64,000 nt of DNA from Dongia sedimenti (lineage in GTDB: Bacteria > Pseudomonadota > Alphaproteobacteria > Dongiales > Dongiaceae), in assembly GCA_030715195.1 (NCBI GenBank), contig JAUYVI010000006.1:372001-436000 (forward strand), read 5' to 3'. Made by a program: the position numbers and the translations under genes. The notes under the pieces are model-generated. The model was given only the letters and a program-made list of their open reading frames with translations, was not told the DNA's origin and searched no databases. Below are positions 7,237 through 15,211 of the stretch, piece after piece. Each line of letters opens with the position of its first letter. The first letter of the stretch is position 1.

Positions 7237-9972
7237 TCATTGACCGAGGCGCTCCAGGATGGCCGGCACATGGACCTGGTCGGACTTGTAATTGCCGGTC
7301 ATCGAATACATCACGAGGTTGACGCCGAAGCGGTAGGCCATCTCGCGCTGCCGCTCGCCGCCGGGCGTCACCGGATAGAGCGGCTGGCCATAGTCGTCGA
7401 TCGCCCAGGCGCTGGCGTAGTCGTTGCTGCCGACCACCACCGTCGAGACGCCGTCATTGATCCGGCTGTTCGCGGATTCGACCCAGAGCGAACCGCCGAT
7501 CCAGCGTCCGGGAAAATCCTTCAGCAGATAGAAGGCGCGGGTCAGCACATGATCGGCCGGGACCGGCACCAGCGGCGGGATGTCCATGCCCTGGGTCAGT
7601 TCCTGCAGGCGCATGGCGCCGGGGCCGACGCTGCCGGAAAGGCCGGAGACATTCTGGTCGGCGGTGTCGAAGAAGATCAGGCCGCCGCCCGCCAGGTACT
7701 TGTTCAAGCGGTCGACCGCGGCCGGCGAGGGCTGCTTCTGGCTGCCGCTGATCGGCCAATAGAGCAGGGGATAGAAGGTGAGGTCGTCGGTCTCGAGATC
7801 GACACCGACCGGATCGCCGACATCGGCCGAGGTCCGCTGCAGCAGCACTTCGGTCAGGCCCTTCAACCCGGCGCGGCTGGTCGCATCGACCTCCGGCGCG
7901 CCGGTCCGCACATAGGCGAGATGCGCGGCCTGGGTCGCGGCGATGATCTGCGCGTCGCTCTCCTCGGCGGCGCGCGCCTGCGGCGAGGCCGTCAGCATCA
8001 CGGCGAACAGCATGGCGGCCGTGCCGGCCGCGGCGCCGCGCACCGTGGGCCGGACCAGCAGGCCGCGCAGAGCCAGCGCGATCAAGAGATCGCCGATCAG
8101 CAGCAGGAAGGCTGCGGCCAGCAGCCAGGGCTTGAAGTCCACCGTATGCGCGCGGGTCAGCGGCTGGGCCGCAAGGCCGAGCGGCTTCAAGGTCTTCACC
8201 GCGCCGCTGAGATTGAGCGCCAGCCGCGCCTTGCTCTCGCCGTAGAAGCCCGGCGGATGCTGCGGACCGATCTTGGCATCCTGCAGATCCTTGCCCGAGA
8301 TCGGCAACACGCCCGCGGGCACGCCGGCCAGGCGCCCGAAACCGTCGAGCATCGCGACCGGCGGCAGCGGTTTCTGCGCATCGACATCGCCGGCGGGGGC
8401 GCCGGCGGCGAGATCGACCAGCCGGTCCAGCATCTGCACGAACAGGCCGGAGAGTGCGAGGTCCGACCATTCGGCATTGGCGCTGACATGGAAGAGAACG
8501 AGAGTGCCCTGGCCGGTCTTGGCACCGGTGACCAGCGGCGTGCCGTCGGCCAGCCGCGCCCAGGTCTTGGAGCCGAGATCGATCGCGGGCTCCGCCAGCA
8601 CCTGGCGCTGGACATGGATGTCCTTCGGCACCGGCAGCCCGGCGAAGGGCGAGCTCGACGGGAAGGCATCGAGCGTCGTCGGCTGCGCCCAAGAGAGCGC
8701 GCCGCCGAGGATGCGGTCGCCCTGGCGCAGCCGCGCCGGCACCAGCGTGTCGTCCGGCGTCGCGGATAGCCGCTCGCCGGCGAAGCGCACCAGCATGCCG
8801 CCGCGCTCGACCCATTTCTGCAGGATCGCCCGCTGATCCGGCCCGAGTGCGGTCTGGTCCGGCAGGATGATCATCGAGATCGGCTGCGCGGTCAGGGTGG
8901 CGAGATCGCCGATCCGGACCTCGTTGTTCGGCGCCAGCGCGCGCTGAATATAATAGAGCTCGCCCAGCAAGGGCTGGCTGCCGAGGGTCGGGTTGTCGGT
9001 GACCACGCCGATCGGCTTGCGCCCGCCGGAATCGTCCAGCAGCGCGATCGAGCCCGCCGACTGGCCGCCTTCCAGCACCAGCTGGCTGGCGCGGCTCCTG
9101 AGCTCGATCGGCAGATCGACATTGGCCGTCGCGGTGAGCTCAGGCGCCTTGAAGTCCACCGTCACCAGGCCGAGGCTGTGATTCTCGCGGTCGAGCACCC
9201 GCACGTTGATCCGCTGCGGCGCGCCGGCGACCGTGCGCGCGGCGCGCAGCGTGATGCCCTGCGGCCGCAGCTCCGGCTCCTGCAGCAGGATCGGCACCGC
9301 GCCGGGCCCGTCATCCATCACGGTCACCTGGCCGCGCTTGCTCAAGCCGTCGAACAAGGCGCGATCGTTCTCCGCCTTCATGTCGGCCAGACCGTCGGCC
9401 AGCCAGACCGTGTTCAGATCCTTGGCGAAGTCGGCGGCCTCCAGCAGCTCCAGCGCCTTGGCGCGATCGACCGGCCAGGGCGAAGGCTGCAAGGCCGCGA
9501 GCTGTGCTGCCGCCTGATCCGCCGAGAGCAGCGAAACCGGCCGCAGCTGGCCGTTGGGCCGGGGTGCCGTGGTCAGCAGGATGACGCCGCGCTTCTCGCG
9601 ATCGGCTTCGGCGATCAGCTCCTGGCCGAAGGCCTGGCGCTCGCCCCAGGCGGGGCCGGAGGCCCAGCCGTCATCCAGCACCAGCAGCAGCGGGCCCGAG
9701 CGCGGGAAAGGCTGCGCCGCGTTCCAGAGCGGATGCGAGAGGCCGACGATCAGCAGGGCCGCGATCGCCAGGCGGAGCAGGATCAGCCACCACGGCGTCC
9801 GGTGCGGCGTCTCCTCCTTCGGCAGCAGGCCGAACAGCAGGCGGATCGCCGGGAAGGGGATGCGCTTCGGCGCGGGCGGCGTGAGGCGCAGCAGCCACCA
9901 CAGCACCGGGAGGGCGGCGAGGCCGACCAGCAGCCAGGGCGAGACGAAGGCGAGGCCGCCCAAGGACATCAT
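7237..9972 (-). CDS. BatA N-terminal / DUF4159 domain protein
   Basis: A 911-residue membrane protein. Residues 1-85 match the BatA (aerotolerance regulator) N-terminal domain: the start FVSPWLLVGLAALPVLWWLL, the FPAIRLLFGLLP segment and a second helix. The centre is a large periplasmic region. After two more helices near 625-690, the C-terminal 210 residues match DUF4159, beginning DAQIIAATQAAHLAYVR. Its ATG overlaps the DUF58 stop (ATGA), which suggests translational coupling. Role inferred: membrane partner of the MoxR ATPase. Confidence 0.8.
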   Translation of the reverse strand: MMSLGGLAFVSPWLLVGLAALPVLWWLLRLTPPAPKRIPFPAIRLLFGLLPKEETPHRTPWWLILLRLAIAALLIVGLSHPLWNAAQPFPRSGPLLLVLDDGWASGPAWGERQAFGQELIAEADREKRGVILLTTAPRPNGQLRPVSLLSADQAAAQLAALQPSPWPVDRAKALELLEAADFAKDLNTVWLADGLADMKAENDRALFDGLSKRGQVTVMDDGPGAVPILLQEPELRPQGITLRAARTVAGAPQRINVRVLDRENHSLGLVTVDFKAPELTATANVDLPIELRSRASQLVLEGGQSAGSIALLDDSGGRKPIGVVTDNPTLGSQPLLGELYYIQRALAPNNEVRIGDLATLTAQPISMIILPDQTALGPDQRAILQKWVERGGMLVRFAGERLSATPDDTLVPARLRQGDRILGGALSWAQPTTLDAFPSSSPFAGLPVPKDIHVQRQVLAEPAIDLGSKTWARLADGTPLVTGAKTGQGTLVLFHVSANAEWSDLALSGLFVQMLDRLVDLAAGAPAGDVDAQKPLPPVAMLDGFGRLAGVPAGVLPISGKDLQDAKIGPQHPPGFYGESKARLALNLSGAVKTLKPLGLAAQPLTRAHTVDFKPWLLAAAFLLLIGDLLIALALRGLLVRPTVRGAAAGTAAMLFAVMLTASPQARAAEESDAQIIAATQAAHLAYVRTGAPEVDATSRAGLKGLTEVLLQRTSADVGDPVGVDLETDDLTFYPLLYWPISGSQKQPSPAAVDRLNKYLAGGGLIFFDTADQNVSGLSGSVGPGAMRLQELTQGMDIPPLVPVPADHVLTRAFYLLKDFPGRWIGGSLWVESANSRINDGVSTVVVGSNDYASAWAIDDYGQPLYPVTPGGERQREMAYRFGVNLVMYSMTGNYKSDQVHVPAILERLGQ

Positions 9973-10895
9973 GCCCGGAACCTCTTATCGGCGGCGAGCC
10001 ACTGATAGAGCGCGAGCAAGGCCGGCGCGCCCGGCGCATCGGTCGCATGGGTCGAGAAGCTCCAGCCGGCATGACGCGCCAGCGTGCGCAATTCCTCGCG
10101 ATGGGCATCGAGCTTGTTCAGATACTGGTCGCGGATCGATTCGACCCGGCTCATCAGCAGTTCGCCTTCGCGCTCCATGCCGCGGAACCGCACCCGGCCG
10201 AGGAACGGCATCGCCACCTCGGCGGGATCGAGCACCTGCAGGAGATGGCCGCGCACGTCGCGCGCCGCGAAGCGCTCGAGCAACCCGCGGAACTCGTCGA
10301 TCGGCGAGAGGAAATCGCTGATCATCACCGCATGGGCATGCGCCGGCAGCAGGACCGGCGGCGGCAGGCTGCGCTCGTTCTCGGCGTTGTCCCCGGTCGA
10401 CCTTTGGGCGACCTGGGTGCGGTGCTGCAACCGGTCGGCCAGGCGCTCGGCGACGGCGCGGCCGGAAATCGGCGGCTCGGGATCGCCCATCAGCGCCACC
10501 CGCTCGCCCGCGCGCGAAAGCACGCTCGAGAGCGCCAACAGCAGCACCATGGAGCGCTCGGCCTTGGTCGGCAGCTCCTTCCTGCTGGCGTAATCCATGG
10601 AGGGCGAAAGATCGCACCAAAGATAGACGGTCTGCGCCGCCGACCATTCCATCTGGCGGAGGTAGATCTTGTCGGACTTCGCCGATTGCCGCCAATCGAG
10701 CTGCTTCAGCTCGTCGCCGGGATAATAAGGGCGGTGCTGCCAGAACACGTCGCCGCTGCCGACGCGGCGCCGTCCGTGCACGCCCTGCGTCACGGTCGCC
10801 GCGATGCGCTCGGCGGCGATCAAGAGCGGCGGCAGGCGCCCGGCGATGGCCGCCGATTCCGCCTTTGCCCGATCTGCCGTGATCGCCAGTGTCAT
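9969..10895 (-). CDS. DUF58 domain-containing protein (MoxR partner)
   Basis: A 308-residue cytoplasmic protein with the DUF58 signature FWQHRPYYPGDELKQLDW. It is followed by a VWA-like strand with a degenerate metal site in LWCDLSPSMDYAS (DxSxS-like). DUF58 proteins sit next to MoxR ATPases and are thought to act as their client-binding partners. The start is placed at the ATG at 10895, 19 bp after the MoxR stop, with AAGGA just upstream; a longer in-frame start would overlap moxR in a poorly coding stretch. Confidence 0.8.
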   Translation of the reverse strand: MTLAITADRAKAESAAIAGRLPPLLIAAERIAATVTQGVHGRRRVGSGDVFWQHRPYYPGDELKQLDWRQSAKSDKIYLRQMEWSAAQTVYLWCDLSPSMDYASRKELPTKAERSMVLLLALSSVLSRAGERVALMGDPEPPISGRAVAERLADRLQHRTQVAQRSTGDNAENERSLPPPVLLPAHAHAVMISDFLSPIDEFRGLLERFAARDVRGHLLQVLDPAEVAMPFLGRVRFRGMEREGELLMSRVESIRDQYLNKLDAHREELRTLARHAGWSFSTHATDAPGAPALLALYQWLAADKRFRA

Positions 10896-10914
10896 TCCTT
10901 GAACCGGACCTCGC

Positions 10915-11955
10915 TCAGCCGAGCAGCGCGACGAGCTTGTCGATGACCGCCGCCAGTGTGACACCCTCGGCCCGGGCGCTGTAGGTGAGCGCGATGCGAT
11001 GGCGCAGCACCGGATGGGCCAGCGCCACCACGTCGTCGATCGACGGGCTCAAGCGCCCTTGCAGCAGGGCGCGGGCGCGGGTGGCGAGCATCAGCGCCTG
11101 GCCGGCGCGCGGTCCCGGACCCCAGGCGAGATGCTTGGTGACGTCGGTCAGTTCGCCTTCGCCGGAGCGGCCGGCCCGCACCATCTTCAGGATCGCGTCC
11201 AGCACCTTGTCGCCGACGGGGATGCGCCGGACGATGCGCTGTGCCTTCTGCAGCTCCTCGCCGTTCATCACCGCCTGCGGCTCCTGGTCGGCGGAGCCCG
11301 TGGTGACGATCAGCATTTGCCGCTCGGCGGCGAGCGCCGGATAATCGACATCGATCTGCAGCAGGAACCGGTCGAGCTGTGCTTCGGGGAGCGGATAAGT
11401 GCCTTCCTGCTCCAGCGGGTTCTGGGTCGCGAGCACATGGAAGGGCTGCGGCAGCTGGTGGGTCTGCCCGGCGACCGAGACCCGGTGCTCCTGCATCGCC
11501 TGCAGCAGCGCCGACTGGGTGCGTGGGCTCGCGCGGTTGATTTCGTCCGCCATCAGCAGCTGGCAGAACACCGGGCCGGGAATGAAGCGGAAGGTGCGGC
11601 GGCCGGATTCGCCCTCTTCGAGCACTTCCGAGCCGATGATGTCGGCCGGCATCAGGTCGGGGGTGCATTGCACCCGGCGGGTGTCGAGGCCGAGCACGCG
11701 GCCCAGGCAATCGACCAGCTTGGTCTTGGCGAGGCCGGGCACGCCGATCAGCAGAACATGGCCGCCGGCCAGGATCGAGATCAGCGATTGCTCGACGGTC
11801 TGCTCTTGTCCGAATATGACTTGCCCGATGTTGCGGCGGACCTGCTCCAGGCGTTTATGGATCGTCTCCATCTCGCCGGCGAGATCGGGACCGGAAGCTG
11901 CGGATGATAAGGGGGTCGCGCCGATGCTATTCTCCGTGATCGCCACCTGGGACAT
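10915..11955 (-). CDS. MoxR family AAA ATPase
   Basis: A 346-residue AAA+ ATPase. Walker A is GVPGLAKTK at 71-79, Walker B is LLMADE at 133-138 followed by NRASPRTQSALLQAMQE, and a sensor-1 type ATQNP follows; the MoxR lid is at the C-terminus. MoxR ATPases act as chaperones for maturation of protein complexes, with VWA/DUF58 partners. It is the first gene of the four-gene minus-strand operon, and its start is only 20 bp from the divergent DUF1285 frame. Confidence 0.9.
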   Translation of the reverse strand: MSQVAITENSIGATPLSSAASGPDLAGEMETIHKRLEQVRRNIGQVIFGQEQTVEQSLISILAGGHVLLIGVPGLAKTKLVDCLGRVLGLDTRRVQCTPDLMPADIIGSEVLEEGESGRRTFRFIPGPVFCQLLMADEINRASPRTQSALLQAMQEHRVSVAGQTHQLPQPFHVLATQNPLEQEGTYPLPEAQLDRFLLQIDVDYPALAAERQMLIVTTGSADQEPQAVMNGEELQKAQRIVRRIPVGDKVLDAILKMVRAGRSGEGELTDVTKHLAWGPGPRAGQALMLATRARALLQGRLSPSIDDVVALAHPVLRHRIALTYSARAEGVTLAAVIDKLVALLG

Positions 11956-11975
11956 CCTTGCTGTGAAGCCTGATA

Positions 11976-12593
11976 ATGCAGCGTAATCCTACATCCGGCG
12001 GCCTGTCCAATTCGGAATGCCCGAGAGTCCTCCGGGCACCGCATACGGATGGGCCGTCCGATGGAACGACCGGCCGGGACCGTCCAGACAACGCGCCGGA
12101 TTTCACCCAGTTGCCGAGTTGCGGCGATTTCGACATGCGAATTGCCAGCGACGGTACGTGGTTCTATCGCGGCTCGCCGATCGGCCGGAAGCCGCTGGTG
12201 AAGCTATTCTCCACGGTATTGCGGCGGGAAAATGGCGCGTTCTGGCTGGTGACCCCGGTCGAGCGCGGCCGCATCCTGGTGGATGACGCGCCCTTCGTGG
12301 CGGTCGAGGTCGAGGCCGCGGGCACGGGTCGGGACAGCCGCCTGACCTTCCGCACCAATGTCGATGACATTGTGACACTGGACGCGACTCACCCGATCCG
12401 AGTCGATCACGATCCGGCGAGCGGCGAGCCTCGCCCCTATGTTACAGTCCGCGACGGGTTGGAGGCGCGGATCCTGCGGCCGGTCTATTACCATTTGGTC
12501 GAAATGGGCGAGTTTGCCGAAGTGGATGGCGCAGAGCAGCTCGGCGTCTGGAGCTGCGGTCGCTTCTTCCCGCTGGGGCGCATCGCCGCCTAG
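11976..12593 (+). CDS. DUF1285 domain-containing protein
   Basis: Up to 205 residues. The DUF1285 core begins near residue 48 with CGDFDMRIASDGTWFYRGS, continues IGRKPLVKLFSTVLRRE and LVTPVERGRILVDDAPFVAVE, and ends with GVWSCGRFFPLG. Function is not established. Start uncertain: the ATG at 11976 leaves only 20 bp to the divergent moxR start, and the first 45 residues look poorly conserved, so a downstream non-ATG start is possible. The synteny DUF1285-Nudix-cca is common in Alphaproteobacteria. Confidence 0.75.
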   Translation: MQRNPTSGGLSNSECPRVLRAPHTDGPSDGTTGRDRPDNAPDFTQLPSCGDFDMRIASDGTWFYRGSPIGRKPLVKLFSTVLRRENGAFWLVTPVERGRILVDDAPFVAVEVEAAGTGRDSRLTFRTNVDDIVTLDATHPIRVDHDPASGEPRPYVTVRDGLEARILRPVYYHLVEMGEFAEVDGAEQLGVWSCGRFFPLGRIAA

Positions 12594-12605
12594 TATATTC
12601 CACAC

Positions 12606-13259
12606 ATGCAACGCACCGACGTCATTCAGCGGCTGGGCAAGGTCGCACCCGGCATCCGGTCCGCGCCGGGCACGACTCCCCAGGCCGAGCGCATCTTCGA
12701 CGCGAGCGCCGGAAGCCAGCGCGGCGATCACGACCTCAATCCCGGCATGCATCCCGACCGCGCCCTGACCGCGGCGGCCGTTCTCGTCCCTTTGATCGAC
12801 CGCGCGGAAGGGCTGACCGTGCTGCTGACCAAGCGCACCGATCATCTCCATGACCATGCCGGCCAGGTGAGCTTCCCCGGCGGCCGAGTCGATCCGGAAG
12901 ACCGCGACGCGGCGGCGGCGGCCTTGCGCGAGGCGAAGGAAGAGGTCGGCCTCGACCCGCAGCGGGTCGATCTGGTCGGCCGGCTCGACACCTATGTGAC
13001 GCGGACCGGCTTCGAGGTCGTGCCCTGGGTCGGCCTGATCATGCCGCCGATCGCCCTGGTGCCCGATCCCTTCGAGGTCGCCGAAGTCTTCGAGGTGCCG
13101 CTCGGCTTCTTCCTCGATCCTTTGAACCGGCGCACCGAAAGCCGGATCTGGCAGGGCAAGGAACGCTTCTTCTACGTCTATCCCTGGCCCGGCTATTATA
13201 TCTGGGGCGCCACCGCCGGGATGCTGAGCAATCTCGCCGAGGTCTTGAGCGTGCAATGA
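12606..13259 (+). CDS. CoA pyrophosphatase (Nudix hydrolase)
   Basis: A 217-residue Nudix protein. It carries the CoA-pyrophosphatase-specific stretch LLTKRTDHLHDHAGQVSFPG before the Nudix box, and REAKEEVG at 108-115 within it. The family hydrolyses CoA to 3',5'-ADP and 4'-phosphopantetheine with Mg2+ or Mn2+. It precedes cca, with the ATG of cca overlapping its stop (ATGA). Family assignment is firm; the preferred substrate is inferred. Confidence 0.88.
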   Translation: MQRTDVIQRLGKVAPGIRSAPGTTPQAERIFDASAGSQRGDHDLNPGMHPDRALTAAAVLVPLIDRAEGLTVLLTKRTDHLHDHAGQVSFPGGRVDPEDRDAAAAALREAKEEVGLDPQRVDLVGRLDTYVTRTGFEVVPWVGLIMPPIALVPDPFEVAEVFEVPLGFFLDPLNRRTESRIWQGKERFFYVYPWPGYYIWGATAGMLSNLAEVLSVQ

Positions 13260-14476
13260 CGACCGATCTCGGCAAATTCCCGCAGGACTGGATGACGTCC
13301 GGTCCCGCGCACAAAGTCTACCAGGCGCTGGAGCGGGCCGGCGGTGCGCCGCGCTTCGTCGGCGGCTGCGTGCGCGACGGACTGCTCGGCCGCAGGATCC
13401 GCGACATCGACATCGCGACGCCGCTGGAACCCGCCGCGGTGATGCAGGCGGCCGAGGCCGCGGGATTGAAGCATGTCCCGACCGGGATCGACCATGGCAC
13501 GGTGACGGTGGTCGCCGATCACACCGGCATCGAGGTGACGACCCTCCGCCGCGACGTCGAGACCTTCGGCCGCCACGCCACCGTCGCCTTCACCGACGAC
13601 TGGCGCGAAGACGCGGCGCGGCGCGATCTCACCATGAACGCGCTCTCGGCCGATGCGAGCGGCAAGGTCTACGACTATTTCGACGGGATCACCGACCTCC
13701 AAGCCGGGAAGGTGCGCTTCGTCGGGGCACCCGAAGACCGCATGCGCGAGGACTATCTGCGAATCCTGCGCTACTTCCGCTTCCACGCCGATTATGCGAC
13801 CGACGGTTTCGACCAACCGGCGCTCGCGGCCGCGCGGGCGCTGAAGGGAGAGCTGAAGTCGCTCTCGGGCGAACGCCTGCGCCAGGAGACCCTGAAGCTG
13901 CTGACGGCGCGCCGCGGCGTCGAAACCTGGCGCGCCATGCTGGCGGAGGGCATCGTCGATGCCTTCCTGCCGCAGGCGACCACGGTCGACCGGATGGCGA
14001 AGGTCGCGGCGCTCGAGTCCCGCCTGAAGGTGCCGCAGGACGCAGTGCGCCGCCTGGCGGCACTCACGGTGACCGGTGCCGGTCCCGCCGTTGCGCAGAC
14101 CCTCAGACTCTCGAATGCCGAGCGTGACCGGGTGCTGGCGATCAGCGCGGCGCGGCCGGATTTTGCCGTGAGCGATCCGGTGCTGGTGCGCCGCCAGGTC
14201 TACGATCTCGGCAACGCGCTGGCGCTCGACCTGCTGCTGGTCGATTGGGACCAAGCGGATATCGATTGGCTCAACGCTTTCGAGATTGTGCGCGACTGGC
14301 TTCGCCCGGAATTTCCGGTGCGGGGCCGCGATCTTTCGGCGCTGGGCATCGCCGCCGGGCCGGAGATCGGTCGCCTGCTGAAAGAGCTGGAGGAATGGTG
14401 GATCGCCGGCGATTTCGCCGCCGATCGCGAGCACGCGCTGGCGGAATTGCGGCGTCGCATCGGGGGAAAGAGATGA
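13256..14476 (+). CDS. cca: CCA tRNA nucleotidyltransferase
   Basis: A 406-residue class II nucleotidyltransferase that adds or repairs the 3' CCA end of tRNA. Visible motifs: RFVGGCVRDGLLG at 33-45; the metal-binding pair Asp50 and Asp52 in RDIDIA; RRDVETFGRHA (motif B region); DDWREDAARRDLTMNAL; and EDYLRILRYFRFHA. Overlaps its neighbours by 4 bp at both ends. Length and motif order fit the alphaproteobacterial enzyme. Confidence 0.95.
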   Translation: MTTDLGKFPQDWMTSGPAHKVYQALERAGGAPRFVGGCVRDGLLGRRIRDIDIATPLEPAAVMQAAEAAGLKHVPTGIDHGTVTVVADHTGIEVTTLRRDVETFGRHATVAFTDDWREDAARRDLTMNALSADASGKVYDYFDGITDLQAGKVRFVGAPEDRMREDYLRILRYFRFHADYATDGFDQPALAAARALKGELKSLSGERLRQETLKLLTARRGVETWRAMLAEGIVDAFLPQATTVDRMAKVAALESRLKVPQDAVRRLAALTVTGAGPAVAQTLRLSNAERDRVLAISAARPDFAVSDPVLVRRQVYDLGNALALDLLLVDWDQADIDWLNAFEIVRDWLRPEFPVRGRDLSALGIAAGPEIGRLLKELEEWWIAGDFAADREHALAELRRRIGGKR

Positions 14477-15201
14477 AACTGCATCACTGGATCGGCGCGA
14501 TCCTGCTGCTGCTGCCGAACGCGGCCTTCGCCGAGGACGGCGCGCTCGCGCTGGTGCCGGAAGCACAGCGCCTGACGAAAGAAGTCGTGTTCGATCCGGG
14601 GATCCAGAAGATCACCATCGTCACCGCGAAGACTCTCGCGCGCGAACCGAAGCTGCCGCCCGATGAGGCGAAGTATCAAAAGTACTATGACGAGGCCGGC
14701 GTCTACATGGCCTATCCGCTCGACGTGAAGCTCAGCCCCGATGACCGGGACTATCTGGTCCTGCGCTGCGATTCCGGCGGCAGCAACGATCCGCAATGCG
14801 TGTTCTCCGCCTCGCAGGATCCGGAGCAGCCGGGCGTCGCCATCCCGGGCACGCTGTTCGTCATTCCCGGCGACGGCTGCGTCTATAGCGGCGGCCATAC
14901 CAACACCATGTTCTCCGCCCGCGCGCTTCATTGCCGGAAGGGCGCGGCGCTGCAGCCGGTGGCGCAGCCCTTCTCCTACGCCGGATTCCAGTCCAAGGCG
15001 CTCCGCCCGCTGACGCTCTATGCGGACCAGCAGAAATCGGGCATCGTCACCACCATTGCCGCCGGCGGCTTCGTCGAGGTGGTGCTGCAGGACGGCGACT
15101 TCTTCCTGCTGCGCGACGGCTTCGGCCTCGTGGGCTGGGCGGCGCTGGAGCAGAACCAGCAGGCGACGAATATCGAAGGCTTCTTCTTTTACGGCGATTG
15201 A
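14473..15201 (+). CDS. Secreted protein of unknown function
   Basis: A 242-residue protein whose ATG at 14473 overlaps the cca stop and follows GGGGGAAAGAG. A signal peptide ends at NAAFA near residue 20. The mature part has four cysteines in two clusters (LRCDSGGSNDPQC, then DGCVYSGG and ALHCRKG). Its C-terminal 60 residues look like a small beta-barrel (VEVVLQDGDFFLLRDGFGLVGW), resembling an SH3-like fold. No family was identified. Expression is probably coupled to cca and to the E1-like gene 10 bp downstream. Confidence 0.65.
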   Translation: MKLHHWIGAILLLLPNAAFAEDGALALVPEAQRLTKEVVFDPGIQKITIVTAKTLAREPKLPPDEAKYQKYYDEAGVYMAYPLDVKLSPDDRDYLVLRCDSGGSNDPQCVFSASQDPEQPGVAIPGTLFVIPGDGCVYSGGHTNTMFSARALHCRKGAALQPVAQPFSYAGFQSKALRPLTLYADQQKSGIVTTIAAGGFVEVVLQDGDFFLLRDGFGLVGWAALEQNQQATNIEGFFFYGD

Positions 15202-15211
15202 GAGGGCGGCG

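Noticed and set aside
5073-10946. Very long open frames on the plus strand opposite the MoxR operon
   Set aside because: They mirror the real minus-strand genes, have Arg/His/Gly/Asp-rich composition typical of antisense reading in GC-rich DNA, and show no domain.
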